Source: Solea solea
Taxonomy: Eukaryota; Chordata; Actinopteri; Pleuronectiformes; Soleidae
Assembly: GCF_958295425.1 (NCBI RefSeq)
Contig: NC_081142.1
Location: 4,296,917 to 4,360,916 of the forward strand
Reading direction: 5' to 3'
Length of the DNA stretch: 64,000 nt
Part shown: positions 37,321 through 51,300 of the stretch, piece after piece
Layout of the letters: each line of letters opens with the position of its first letter
Numbering within the stretch: the first letter of the stretch is position 1
Notes under the pieces: model-generated
The model's database searches: none
What the model was told of the DNA's origin: nothing
What the model saw: the letters and a program-made list of their open reading frames with translations, nothing else
Made by a program: the position numbers and the translations under genes

Positions 37321-38740
37321 CAGTGAAAAGGAATGTCAATCCGGTTCTTTTGCTCGTGGTGTTAAATCCTTCAAGAGGAGTGAAGAGGATTGTAGAAATA
37401 TGTTCCCTGGTCCCGTCTTTCATGCCTGTCCAATCCCTGTCAGGAAACAACGACTTGTCACCACTCTGTCATTCACACTTCTATTGAGAACGGTTGAGTA
37501 AGCTTTGGAGATGCCGGCGGCCCGTGGAATTGAACAATCATAACTGACAGCTGCACTTGTTTTAACATCCAGTGAGAGATATTCTTACGTGGAGATGAAA
37601 TGTGGTTAAATGATTTAGTAAGAGCAGAATAACGCTCGAGCGCTTATTCTTGACCCTGTGTTTTTTGAAGATGAGATCATTTGTACAACAATTACAACGT
37701 GATACGTTCATACTGTTTATGGAGAATAAATGTAGTCAGCTAAAATGTCCTGAAAATGAGGTAAAGTTACTTATTACGACATGGAAACATGGAATTCTGA
37801 TGCGTCAATGTCTCAGCAGCAGACATCTGAAAATAAGCAAAGGAACCACACCACAAAAATGGATTGGAAACACTGAATGGATTTTTGACAGTGCTGTGTT
37901 GTAGACTCTATTCTTGTCTTTTCTGGTAAATACAACTTTAATCTGAAACATTGTAAACATGACCATAAACATAAGTGGACTGGAAGTAATAAAATGCATC
38001 ACACAACTGTAAATAGTCATTTCATTTTTTTAAAAATTGAATCGCTTTTTCTACAAATGAATTTAAAGAAGAAAAAAAATCAGATATTGAGCAATAAAAG
38101 ACATTTTGAAGAGGTGCATTTATTTTGAAAATAAATTTCTACAAAAAAAACAAAACCCTGTGTTGCCCTTTTCATTTTCAGACTGGAGGTTTTAATGTGC
38201 TGTTTAATTTCCAAGGATTTTACAAGCATCATTACTTAATAGCATCAATTAACATGCTGCAAATAAACCAGAGGACATTGCACTTCATATAGGCATGTCT
38301 CCTGTCTGCGTCTTGAGCAGTTTTTCCTGAATGGAATGCCATATGACGCCACTTCCACTCGTTGGCAGTGTGGACCTGCAATCAGACTGTTAAAAAGTTA
38401 CAAAACTGAACCAGAAGTCAAAGCGGGGAGAAAAGCCCCATCTGGTGCTGTCCTGTGTTCACGGGTGAGATGGACTCTGAGCGCGAGACGGGGAAAGACA
38501 GATGGGGGCAGTGAAGGACATGACATTTTAAAGAGGATGATTGGAAATGTCTTTATTTCACGCAGAATAAAAAGTTGTTTCATGAATGGCACAAAAAAAA
38601 CAACCCAAAACCACACGTCTGCACTTTGAATGGTTAACAGTAACGGTCATATAGGAATGCACATAAGCTGTACACAAACAGCTTTGCATCCACATGTGCT
38701 TTTGAGCACAAAGGCAGAGACATGCATTTAAGGAGGAGCA

Positions 38741-38769
38741 GACACACACACACACACACACACACACAC
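38741..38769. repeat. (CA)n microsatellite
   Basis: Perfect CA run about 0.55 kb upstream of the cilp2 start codon. Confidence 0.95.
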
Positions 38770-39000
38770 CTGCTCTGTGCCAGAAATTCCTCAATATTGG
38801 TGCAAAAAAAAGAGTCAACTTATGAGACCTTAGCAGGGGGAAAAAAAGGAGAACACCTTATTTTGAGCAACACACTCACACATACACACACCCTCTCCCC
38901 CCTCTGTCTGTGTATGAGTGTCTTTCTCCCTCTCTCCCCCCACCGTACCCTCACCTTTTTAGGGAAGATAATATGGGGGACCCAGATGTTACATTTCACT

Positions 39001-39090
39001 GGCCAATGGTGAGCTGAGAGGGGCTGGATTGGTGTGGAGTCCTGATGCCCCTTCTTTTAAAAACGCCTGATCTCCCGTCTCCAACGCAGC
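39001..39090 (+). promoter_or_regulatory. cilp2: Candidate cilp2 core promoter
   Basis: A CCAAT box (39003-39007) is followed about 50 bases later by a TATA-like TTTTAAAAA (39055-39063). This predicts a transcription start near 39085-39095 and a 5' UTR of about 200 bases before the ATG at 39295. Spacing is right for a TATA promoter; no expression evidence. Confidence 0.45.
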
Positions 39091-39294
39091 AACTTTGACT
39101 CACATGAGAAAGAGCCGTGGTGAGAGGCTCTGCTCGACCCGCAGCATCACTCACACCTGAGAGGCTCCATTGGTTACGCTCAACTCTTACCTGAAAGCTG
39201 AAGAAGAGCCATCTATACCGCCATCTCAGTTCTTGTTTGTGTGTTAGTGTTGTAGAGAAAAACAAAGTCACCTGGAAGTGAAGGGGGCAGCACC

Positions 39295-39358
39295 ATGATG
39301 GGATTGAACAAGGCGGCTCTCCTGCTGTCCGTCCTGGCTTCAGTGGCCCAGTGCCAAG
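39295..39358 (+). CDS. cilp2: cilp2 exon 1, signal peptide
   Basis: Starts with tandem ATG codons. A at -3 favours the first; the second has A at -3 and G at +4, so either may serve. Encodes a 21-residue leader with hydrophobic core AALLLSVLASVA, then CAAG|gtaagt. Confidence 0.85.
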
Positions 39359-42300
39359 GTAAGTAAAACGCTGATTATTCCTTTTGCTGTTTTTCTATTG
39401 ACACGGATCATTTAATATCACTCTGTGGTGAGGACAGAGAGTCAGTGTTCACATGTGACATGACTCATCTCATCCTCGGGCATCTCCCCGAGGATGTCAG
39501 GTTTATCAGGGCTGGTGGAGGGAAAGGTCTGGTGGTGAGCTCATGGGTGACCGACCACCCTCAGTGGTTCACCAGCACGCTTCACCACCGGGCTAATCAA
39601 CAGCACATGGTGATAGAAGAGAAGGTTAACAGGATTGTGTACAGTTACACCTCTGCTTTCTCTCACCCCGCGGTGCGGTTTAATTAAAGAAAAAGCAGGG
39701 AGGCTCACACTTTGTTTCCATAACGACGGGCTCAGCACACTGGCTGCTATTTTCAGACAAGATTGTAAGAAGGCCAGCTCTTTGCAGCTAAGGTGTTTAA
39801 TCTGAGACAATTCTTAGGTTATTATCACATCCAGTGAGGTTATGTTTCCACCTTGACCGCCTTTTGGTTTTTAACAGAATTCATGAAACTTCATAGAGCT
39901 AGAGGTCAAGAAAGAACCTGTAAAATCCTGTGTGCAGAACTGCTGGACTTTGGCCTTTCCATTCTGGTCTGTCTCTAGGTTTATGTAAATACTATTCAAC
40001 CATTTTGCCTTGGAACTTTGTGGCAGGGTCAGGTGTGGCTGATGGAAGAAAACATCACATTTAGCAGTGAATCTGGTGTTTTTTTTATATATTTGTTTAA
40101 CATTTTCATGCATTTTTAGGGAAATAATGCTGAAATCATAATGAAAAAAAAAATATGACGCTATTAACAGTTTTAATTTAGGTCCTCAGATCCATGCAAT
40201 GATCCAGATTCTAATGCTGGTATTTGCTCTCATTTCTCAGTGTAATTCCCCGGACATGCTCGTCCATATCTGTTCCAGAGAGAAACTTCTGCCCCCAAAA
40301 TCTTCACTCTTATCATTCTCTGAAAACTTGCCACACTTCCTGAATAACTCCAGTAGCTGTCACTCTGTCCGCCTTACAGCTGCTGCCTATTAACTTTTTT
40401 AAAGGAAAAGGAGCTGGCAGTCCATAAAAGCGTACGAGTGTGAATACACCTTAATGGTCTCCATATCTTGTTGGACTCTGTCGTAAAATGTCTCGCAGTG
40501 GTTTTGTGCCACTTGCAGATGACCGTATTATACGATTAGACGAAGATTCTGCGTGGGAAAGCAGGTAAATGCATGAATGGTGATTCAGATTGACTCCCAC
40601 TGAAAGAGAACATTGTGCTACAGCCAACTTAAGTGTAAGTTTTATGTATTGTGCCTCGCGCCACATCTTGCAGTAAGGTGGTGGTGCATTTTTGTCCTCA
40701 TTTCACCCAGCACTCCCTATAGATACACCATCACCATGGCAACAAGAAGCAATAATCACAAATCAAGGGAGCCAATTTTTTTTTTTTAACCCACTGGGTT
40801 TGTGCTTGGTTTGGTGACAGAATGGAACAAAAAGTGAGATAGAGAATAAAACATAAAATGACTTCACCAGGACAGCTTTCACTCATTCCTTTTCCCTTTT
40901 TTGAGGAATTGTTTAAATCACTCCAACTTTAATATAATGAATGCATTTCTCCATGTGTCCATTTGTCTTCATCTGTTTGCCTTTTGTGTTTCATCTTGAT
41001 CTCCCTCAGGTATTTCCCCACAAATACTTTCCCCACCTTCTTCTCCTCTGTCTTTCATCGCTCCATCAAACTCTCTCCTTCGCATTTCTCCACCCATGTC
41101 TCTCTGCCCCTCTCCATCAATCGCTCTCTCCTCACCTTGTTTTCTGTCACTCTCTCCAGACACCATGTTACAGATTTATATGCAGCTTTCCTGTTGCTGA
41201 ATTCCCACTGTAACTCAAGGGAACACAGCAGCTTTACCACCTAGTGAGTGAGTTGCTTTCATCCATTACCAGAGATTACCAATCCACTTTGTCTGTTGTG
41301 CAATATTGTTTCTATTCGAGCGGCTGGAGAAAGACACGCAGGGTAGTTTTCCAGATGCTGATCACTGTCTGCTAGAGCGCCGTCTGGCCAGCTGACTTTA
41401 ATGACTGACACAGGAATTACAGAGGATTAATGGAAAAAGCGTAAATTCCCATTAGTGACGACCTCCGAGCTTTTCTTTAATCTCTCTATGTATTTATTTG
41501 TACAAGAAAAATGTGCCGAGATAGGATTATTTATTGCAGGACTAATCAGCTGCTTTTAACTGAGCTATTTCCAGCTCCTGGCTCTGCACGTGAACACAGG
41601 TGCAGAGAATCAAACGCGGACTTCCCGATATTTTTAATGCAAAAAAATCCAACCCTGGTATTTGTGATTCTCTTAAAGTATCCAGGGGAAAATATTCATA
41701 ACACAAAACCTTTGTTGTAAATCCCTTAATCACAAGGTTGATTTGTATCATTAGTTAATGTCAGGAAAATAAAAAAAAAATTTAATGAGCCACAGATGTT
41801 TAAGGGATCAGACTTGGATTTTTGACAATAAGGAGCGTCGGGGTAAAGAGAGAGATGGATATGGAGAAAAAGAGCAGGCTCCTCGGTAACCACAAACACC
41901 TCAGCGGAGAAGCCAGCCAAACGCATAAACAGCTTCCATATGACATGGCAAAAAGATCATCACATACCCAGGCCCCCACTCACAAAATGCATCCACATAA
42001 TCTGCTTGAGCTAAATTTAAACAAGTCTAGACGTCTGTGACAGACGCCTCAGCACACACCGCTCATCCCACTCTCATATTGTGCAGCCTTGTTTCTCTTA
42101 GTGAGCTTAACTTTGTCCAGTAGGTTACATTACACAGGGGAGGGGGTCGGTGTTTACACGTCCTCACCCTCTTGTAAGGATCTCCAATATTATAAGCAGG
42201 ACCCAGACTTTCATTTAAGCCTCGTCTCTGGGCCAACATACATCTGGCACAGCCATATTTCTCAAAGCTGACTGGAGCCATTTTGCGTGCAACTTCATAA

Positions 42301-45300
42301 AATTCAGCATTTTCCTCTCTGTCTTTTGCAGCTCTGGATCCTGGCAAAGGCCAAGAAATCCTGCGCAGACAGTGAACACATGAGAAGTTGTCCTTTGCAA
42401 AGACACTGTTGAGTATTAATAGAAGTTTTGCCTTTGGGTATCCTGGTCGTTAAAGCACATGGGCCAGATTTCAGAAAGAACCGCTGTGACGTAAATCGTT
42501 AAATCAAAAGCTGGGAGTCTAAAATAAGACTTACAGTTGTCACAACAAGGTCAGGCTGGGTAAAAATGACAATGACTGCTTTGTAGGATGAATACAAACT
42601 AATCCAGTAGCTATGTTTCAGGCACGTTATTTACACTGTGGAATTCAAGCGCTTACCATGCAGCTATATGTGGAACTACTGTATTTGCAAGTCGTCCCCA
42701 ATATACTGTACCTGTGCCACGATCATGTACCCTGTTGTTGTCCAGGGTTTATGAGAGTCCCCACAGGGCTGACTGAGGTTTATAATAACAGAGGTCATGT
42801 CAGGGGTTAAACTGAAGGAGAACAGCGTCAACACATGTTTATATTTAAGTGACAAATCCCTTCAGCAGCTGTAGCAATTATTGTGGAAGTGAAGACGGAA
42901 ATCGCTGTTGCAGACGAACAAATTCCACATGAAGAGGAGGTCGGGGTGGACAGCTGAGTCAACAAGAAAAGAACGTGACATTATCTTTGTGATGACGGCG
43001 GCGGAGGTTTTCTTTATTTTACTCCAAGAACTCTAACTTTCACATTATGACATCATTTAGTTGAAGAAATATAAAAAAAAAAAACATAAGAGATCTGTTT
43101 TATGATGTGACAATGGCCACAAATCAAAGTTAGCTTTAGGTACACAATCCATTTGGTTTTATGTTCATCTATGGTCATGGTTTGGGATAAAATAAGGTTG
43201 TTTTGTCACAGTGGTTACTTTGATTAACAGAAGTTCCAAAGTAGAAAAGAAATCATTGACACCTGTGTTCGACTTCACGAGGAGGAAATCATACGTTCTA
43301 ACCTCGATCCTTGGTATGACTGGATGAGGTAACATCTCAGCTGTGCCCCATTAAAAGCCACTGACTTTTAAAATTCATAAAGCACTAACCTGCCACTCAT
43401 ATAAACAATACACTCTGCGAGTTGTACCACAGGAGGTGAGCCGGTTCATAAATGCCACAAAGAAGGTCACTACCCCATAATGAATCTAATCGGAGTCTCC
43501 TCTTTTCAACTTTTCTTTTTCTTTAAACCATTACTTGCCGCATAAAACTCTAAGAACTGTCTGCTACTTTCATTATCAAACATGTGGAAGTGGTTATCAG
43601 GAGCCAAATTGTTTCTTCTGCGAATTCCCTTTGTTTTGGTGTGAGGTGGGGAAGAGATGTTACGTAACAAGGGGAGAGAAATCACCGTATGTTTTCTGTG
43701 AAACCACTTGGCTGCCTTTCAGGAGAAATTGTGCAATTAATTAGTCACAACTCTTTAATTCCGTCTTAATTAACTGGAACAAAGGGCTTGTTTGTTTCCA
43801 CGTGGTGTGTGTTTTCTCGAAGGAAAGCTCAAGTCACCAAATGAGTGTCATATTAAGGGAAACGTTCTTTTTTTTTTCTGATTGCATTCAAGGTGTAATC
43901 ACCACAGACAGAAATCAGGAGACAAAAGAGGCAAAGTGGAAAAACCAGTTGTTTGATTTACTGATATAATGTGCAAGTGGAGCCACATCTGCCCAGCAGA
44001 TCAGTATGAAAGCGCTTTGCTTCTCTTCATCCAGCCATTCTGTGGTATCGGAGGGACAAAGTTAATGTGGAAACCATCCAATAGCTTTAAAGCCAGGTGC
44101 AGGAAAATAACAACAACCATGAAGGTCAGCTGACTCGTTACATTATGTAATGCAATTTTTGGACAGTGGGCCTTTGTTCCATCGAGCTACTTTGCTTCTT
44201 TTCTAAACCTATCAAAAACATTCATGCTCCAAAAGAAATGTGCTGGCATAACAATAAAGCCTTAAAGTGAGCCATAAAACCAGCAAAGACTGGGATTGAT
44301 ACTCACCCCTGTGCTGGGAGTCTCTGCTCATGAACTCAGCAGTTGCAAGTGCTTGCACATATTACGCACACATACACACGCACACGCACGCACACGCCAC
44401 ATAAGCTACTTTTGTTTCTGTCACGGACCAAAGGCATTTATTTTCCCCCCTCGCAGCCCAGCTGCAAACCGCAGAGATGAAATGTCGAGCAAACAACTGA
44501 CGTTTCTGAGAGCAGAGAAAATTAGCGCCCGCTGGAAAATGAATCATCGCACTTCAAAGCACATGGGAGAACAACATGTCACATGTGGATGTTTCACAAA
44601 TCACACGGCGGCACTGCCAATCAGTGAGAGTATGGATATCACAGTGCTGTGTGTGTGAAGCACATGTTATATGACTTTGGTATAATCATGTGTACAAAAA
44701 AGGTTTGAGGGGTTACATATCACATGATATGTAATATATCATATATCATGTAATCATTACGATAAAAAAGATGTGCATTCAGCTGAACTGTTGGTTTGAG
44801 AGAAGGGAGGACGGGAAAGGAAGAGGAGAGGAGGACAAGCAGAGATAGAAAAAAAATAAATGAAGATGATGAAGAGATATGCAAAGTAGCACGGTGGAGG
44901 CAATAGATGAAGATGTTCTTAGGTTTTGAATTGAATTGAATTGAATTGAATTGAATATACTTTATTAATCCCTTGCGGGAAATTCCTTCGTCACAGCGCT
45001 CCAGTGTACAAAGGTAACGAATGTAATAGCAGAAACGGATCTTATAGCAGCAATTTAGAAAATTACAAAGTCAAAAACTATAAGAATAAGTAAGAATAAA
45101 ACAAAGAATAAAAGTACAAAGTTACAAGAATACGAATAAAAATAAAATAAAATAAGAATAAATTTACACAGTTAAAAATTTCCAGAATATACCTTTAAAG
45201 CTTGTACCTCCCCCTCCCCCCATATTACAATATATACAGATGAAATATAAGCTTATTTATCAAACAGAAGAGTTGTACAACTTAATGGCCACAGGCAGGA

Positions 45301-48300
45301 ATGATTTCCTGTGGCGCTCTGTGGTGCAGCGTGGTAGGATGAGTCTCTTGCTGAATGTGCTTCTGTGGCTGGTCAGCACATCATGGAGAGGATGAAGAGA
45401 GTTGTCCAGTATGGACCTAATCCTTGACAACATCCTTCTCTCTGACACTGCTGTCAGGGAGTCAATCTCCTCTCCAACAACATGACTGGCTTTGCGGATG
45501 AGTTTGTCAAGTCTGTTGGCGTCCCGTACCTTCAGTCTGCTGCCCCAGCACGCCACAGCGTAGAGAATAGCACTGGCCACCACAGACTCGTAAAACATCC
45601 GCAGCATTGTCCGGCAGATGTTGAAGGACCTCAGCCGCCTCAGAAAATAGAGACGGCTTTGACCCTTCCTGTAGAGTGCGTCTGTGTTTTTAGTCCAGTC
45701 CAGTTTATTGTCTACGTACACTCCTAAGTACTTATAATCCTCCACTATGTCCACGTTAACCCCACGGATGGAGATAGGGGTCACTGGAGCCCTGGTCCTC
45801 CTCAGGTCCACCACCAGTTCTTTAGTTTTTGTCGCGTTGAGCTGCAGATGGTTCTGCTCACACCACGTGACAAAGTTGTCCACCACACCCCTGTACTCAG
45901 TCTCCTCACCCTTACTGATAAGTCCAACTACTGCAGAGTCGTCAGAAAACTTCTGAAGATGGCAGGTCTCTGTGCAGTGGCTGAAGTCTGTGGTGTACAG
46001 GGTGAAGAGGAAGGGAGAGAGGACAGTCCCCTGCGGTGCCCCAGTGTTGCTGATCAGTCTGTTTGATGTACAGTGCTGCAGGCGTACATACTGTGGTCTG
46101 CCAGTCAGGTAATCCACAATCCAGGACACAAGGGGGGGCTCCACCCGCATAGCTGTCAGTTTCTCACTCAGTAGAGCTGGCCTGATGGTGTTGAATGCAC
46201 TCGAGAAGTCAAAAAACATGACTCTTACAGTGCTCGCCGGCTTGTCCAGGTGAGCGTAGACACGGTCTAGCAGGTAGATGATGGCATCCTCAACTCCTAG
46301 TCGGGGCTGGTAGGCGAACTGGAGGGGGTCTAGTAGTGGTCTCACCATGGGCCGGAGCTGATCCAGGATGAGTCTCTCCAGGGTCTTCATTATGTGTGAC
46401 GTCAGTGCCACAGGTCTGTAGTCCTTCGATCCGCTGGGGCGTGGTATCTTGGGCACAGGAACGATGCATGACGTCTTCCACAGCACGGGGACCCTGTGAA
46501 GACTCAGACTCAGGCTGAAGATGTGGTGTAGCACTCCACATAGCTGGAGGGAACAGGCTTTCAGAACCCTGGGGCTCACACCATCAGGTCCTGCAGACTT
46601 GCCTGCATGGAGTCTCTTCAGCTGCCTCCTGATTTGGTCAGCAGTGATGTGGAGTGAGGAGGTGACCTGTGGGGGAGGGGTAGGGGTGTTATCTTGGAGA
46701 GTGTCGTTAATTTGGGAGCCAGGGGAGGAGGCGGTGTGCGGGGGGCCATCACTGGAGGAAGAGGGGCTGTAGGAGGGGGGAGGGAGGGAGAGTGGAGTGG
46801 GCGCTAACTGCAGGCATGCAGTAGAGGAGCCCATGGGAGGATGAGCCGGGGTCACAGAGTCAAATCTGTTAAAAAACAGATTCATCTCATCTGCACAGTC
46901 CATGCTGCCCCCAACTCCTCTATTGCTGGTTGGTCTGAAGCCAGTGATGGTTCTCATTCCACTCCAGACCTCCCTCATGTTGTTCTGCTGGAGCTTCCAC
47001 TCCAGCTTCCTCCTATACTTCTGTTTGGCCCCCTTGATCTTCACCTTCAGCTCTTTCTGGATTGTTCGCACCTCCTCCCTGTTGCCAGCTGTGAAGGCCC
47101 TCTTCTTCTCATTGAGGATGGTTTTGACTTCCTTTGTTACCCACGGCTTGTTATTTGGGTAACAAAGGACGGTCTCCGGTGGGACGATGGTGTCAACACA
47201 GAAGTTGATATAGTCCGTTACACACCCTGTGAGCCCATCAATGTCCTCTCCATGCGGCTCACAGAGCGTCTGCCAGTCTGTCACTTCAAAGCATCCCCGC
47301 AGTGTCTCATAGGCCTCATCAGACCATCTCCTCACAATCTTTGTGGTTACAGGCTGGCTCTTCACCACAGGCACATAACAGGGTTTGAGGTGAATCAGGT
47401 TGTGATCTGACCTGCCAAGTGGGGGGAGAGGAGAGGAGCTGTATGCCTCCTTAGCATTAGCATACAGCAAGTCAATGGTTCTCTCCTCTCTGGTGGGACA
47501 GCTCACATACTGTGTGAATGTGGGGAGTGTAGTGTCCATGGTGATGTGATTGAAGTCACCCGAGATAGCAATGAATGCACTTGGGTGCTGAGTCTGTAGC
47601 TGGGCTATGGCAGAGTGAATAGAGTCATTTGCCGATGTCGGGTTTGCAGAGGGGGGGACATAAACAGCCACCATGATTACCTGTGAAAACTCCCTGGGCA
47701 GATAATATGGTCGAAGTCCAACAGCACAAAGTTCCATGTTCGGGTCACAGATGATCTCCTTGATGGTGATGTGAGCGGGGTTGCACCATCGGTTGTTTAC
47801 CAGCACAGCGACGCCCCCACCTTTGCGCTTGCCGCTCTTGGCGCAGTCTCTGTCGGCCCGTACGGTGTGGAAGCCCGCGATGGAGACGTTGTCATCAGGA
47901 ATATCCTGGTGCAGCCATGTCTCTGTAAAACACATTATGCTGCATTCCCGATACTCCTTCTGACTCCGGGCTAGCGCTGTCAGCTCGTCCATCTTGTTGC
48001 CCAGGGACCTCACGTTCCCCATGATGAGAGAGGGGAGACACGTCTTAAATCTCCGCTTTTCTAACCTCCGCTGTCTCACCCCATCGTTTTTCTTCTGTTT
48101 CAATCCTCCTCTGCGTCCCCGATGCGTTTTTCTCCGTAGTTCCCCTGGAACCTCTGCCAGTCTGTCCGCTAGACCAGCCGGCCTCAGGTCAGTCAGCTGT
48201 TCTCTGGAGTAAACAATCCGATCGGCTTGGACTCGTTGTGCTGCGATGCCGGTTTGTAGCAGTATCACAGCGAGCAAAAAGGCAATCATATTGACAACCA

Positions 48301-51300
48301 GCATATTTAAATAGAGTGGTTTTAAATAAGATTAAATAGTTTAAAAGTAAAGAAGTTTAACAAGAGAAAGAACGAATAAAATAAGAAAGAATAGGAAAGT
48401 TACACGGAGCGACTGCAACAGGCTGCACGCGTGTTGACGCATGCGCACTAACTGACCTAACTAATGAAGAAGGGGGGAGAGATGGATAAAGATCAGGAGG
48501 AAGAAGAAAGAAGCAACAAAAGACATCATCTATTCTGAAGCTGATGATGTAGTTTCCTCATATAACATGTGTTAATAAATGCAATCTATTCTATTACAAA
48601 AGACAAAAAAAAGTAATTACTACACCGTGGATACAATCAAAGGTGAAAGATGAAGAATGGACTTACTGTGCTTTTTATCTAGTGTGATCATTCATTCATT
48701 TTTTTTAAAGAGGTAGGATTTCTGTTGAATGGATGAATTTAAATGTCACGACTTCTTCCCGTTTGCAGGATCTGTGAGGAGCAGGATCCAGACGGACGAG
48801 AACAGGAGAGTGCCCCCCAGTCCTTTCATTGATACACAAACAACAGGTAAAGACACTATATTAACTGCATACTGGGCAGCAGGAGCCTGCATGAGAGCCT
48901 GGTGAAATAAATGCGTAAAAAGAACATGAAGTTAGTTTTTCCTGCAGGTCTTAAAAACCTGTAAAATTCACATTTGCACTACAAACAGAAGATTTTCTTT
49001 ATAAACGTTAGACCTTTCCTAAGAAACAATGTTGATGTCACTAAGTGGAAGTTTTCTGACAGTCAGCGTTAACATCCATTTTATTAATTACATCACAAAA
49101 TATATTCCACATTCCTTACTTTGAAAAAATATGGGGATATATTTAACCGCATTAAGATATTACCAGATCTCCAATTGACCTTGGAAGATTTTTTTTTGTA
49201 AAGTAAAAAAAAAAAAGAAGATAGAAAATCTGAATGTGCGTGGTTTTGATGACTTAACCCTCCATCATTTTCCTTTCCATTTACCAAAAGACTGAAGTTA
49301 TATATTACCCTGTGAATGAACCATACTCCCTTTGTATGTTTTTTTATTTTTAATTACTCATATTATTTTTTTTCCGTGGAAATACTCAGGTTTCAGAACA
49401 CGAAGCAGACTAAAGTGAAAAAAATAGCAGACTAAAATGAAAAAAATCTAAATAAAACTAGACGATACGCTTCATTAATCAAGAGAGAAGTTTGAAAGAA
49501 GCCGGTCAATGCAAAGCTCCCTGGGGTATATGAAGTCATGTTCAAATGGCAGTAGCAGACCAACTTTCAGAGTTTGTAACCCATCTCCTTCGTGTTCCTC
49601 CCGTTGAATTTTTCTTTATTCTGACCCGTGTCTCCGCTTCATGTAAAACCAACTCCAGTCCCCACTACCCCTCTCACCCCTTCACATTTATCCCTGACCC
49701 TGTGCTGAATTGTTTTCGTGACTTCATGACTCTTCCACAATATTATTTTGGCTTATTTCCATGTCTCCCCTCCATGTGCACCCAGGCGTGACAGAGTGGA
49801 CGTCTTGGTTTAACATTGACCATCCTGGGGGGAATGGAGACTATGAGCGGCTGGAAGCCATCCGTTTCTATTACAGGGAGAGAGTCTGTGCACGGCCCAC
49901 AGCCATGGAGGCTCGCACTACAGACTGGGTGGCAGCATCAGACACCGGGGAAGTGGTCCACTCCAGTCTGGAGAAGGGCTTCTGGTGTGTCAACAAAGAG
50001 CAGCCGCACGGCCGAGCCTGCTCCAACTACCACGTTCGCTTTCAATGTCCCCCGGGTAGGTTGATGCCTGCAGCTCTGGGTCACACCTCTCAAACTCCTG
50101 CATGAGTACATATTTTTGAAGCTTATAAATCGACGTTCTGTTGTCACTGTCTGCCATGGAAAAAGGTCCAGGGTGTCAGAATTGTATGCCATTACTACTG
50201 GTCCAAAAAAAAAACAGAGTTTGAAAAGGATTTTTGACAAGTGAGAATGAGTTTAAACAGCTTTCACAACCAGGTCAAATACTTTATAATGCATGTGGGC
50301 CTTCATATTTGGCTCCCATGGTTTAATTTAATTACAAATTAAAGCATATCAAGGAACTATGGCCTTGCACACCACAAATGATGTGAAACTTTTACAAATC
50401 TCTCCACTTTCCCATATCTCTGCCATTTACTCATTCTGCTTTGTTTGCTTATGCATCTTAAAATGTGATAAAGCAAGACTCTTGCCTCAGCTACATATAA
50501 AAGGATTAAGCTCAGGATTCAAAAACCAAAGGAGTTCTATCAGAAAACAATTGTACACTTTTACAATGGGTAGTATGTTAAATTTCTGTCAATGAACCTT
50601 TCAAATGTTACACGCACTAGATGTTTAAATAACTCCTAATGTCTAAGTCCGTTTGCCAACAGCATCACGTAATGTCAGCGCTGCTCAGGAAGTCTCACCC
50701 TGCTCTTCAATTTGTATGTTCAGTGCAGAGCTATTGGACTGACTGGAGTGAGTGGGGTCCCTGTACTACCACAGCATGTGATGATGTCGGCATCCAGGTC
50801 CGCCAGAGGAAATGCGTCAGTACCCAGCCCACGCCTCTCCTGTTGGTGCCAGCATGCCAGGGGCACCATTCAGAGAGGAGGGAGTGCTCCACGCCTCCAT
50901 GCACCGGTGAGAGTCATAACACAGGACCTTATTTTCTGACAGCTGTATGATGTGGTCGGAGCAAATGTGACACAGGACAAATACAAGAGTATTTTCAGGT
51001 AGCTGATATGAGACAAACACATCTTTTAACATCCGTTAGTGTCCAAAGTTTTAAGTTCCAGCTGCTAAACTCCGCTCTGTAATGGGTGAGTACCCCTCAT
51101 TGCATACTCAGCCAAAACAGTCAATGTGCTCATTAAAACGTTACTAAAATACTGCAAAGGCAACAGGAAAAGAAATAGTTGGCCTATGAGCTAATAACCT
51201 ATAACCTTGGTTTACACTAAACTGAATATAAGAGCACAAGACTGACTGAACTACCCCAATGAAGGTTGTCATGTAAATGAACAAAACAACTAAATTAGAT

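Larger units (their letters stand above)
36339..39294. other. Intergenic DNA upstream of cilp2
   Basis: No exon is supported. Contents: the decayed right edge of the array, a CTCF-like motif near 36426, an unassigned repeat-like stretch around 36580-36920, two long CA microsatellites, and the cilp2 promoter and 5' UTR after about 39000. Confidence 0.6.
44933..48455 (-). mobile_element. Near full-length LINE (Rex1/CR1-L2 group), antisense in cilp2 intron 1
   Basis: A non-LTR retrotransposon of about 3.5 kb. The 3' end is at low coordinates: the sense strand finishes GGGATTAATAAAGTATATTC and then a (AATTC)-type repeat tail (44933-44956), as in teleost LINEs. The A/T-rich 3' UTR spans 44957-45259, the single long ORF 45260-48304, and a short 5' UTR with an NRF1-like motif reaches about 48455. 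No target duplication could be fixed by eye, so the 5' boundary is approximate. Confidence 0.85.
39359..48768 (+). other. cilp2 intron 1
   Basis: Apart from the antisense LINE (about 44933-48455) it holds a CT-rich tract (41040-41165), a CA/CG-rich microsatellite (44363-44395) and an AT-rich palindrome (44713). No further exon is supported. Long first introns often carry enhancers, but nothing here shows one. Confidence 0.7.

Noticed and set aside
37043..37501. 152-codon plus-strand frame
   Set aside because: It includes a histidine-threonine run from the CA microsatellite and shows no recognisable homology.
45482..48212. Plus-strand frames opposite the LINE, up to 189 codons
   Set aside because: Antisense shadows of the LINE ORF; composition follows the minus-strand codons.
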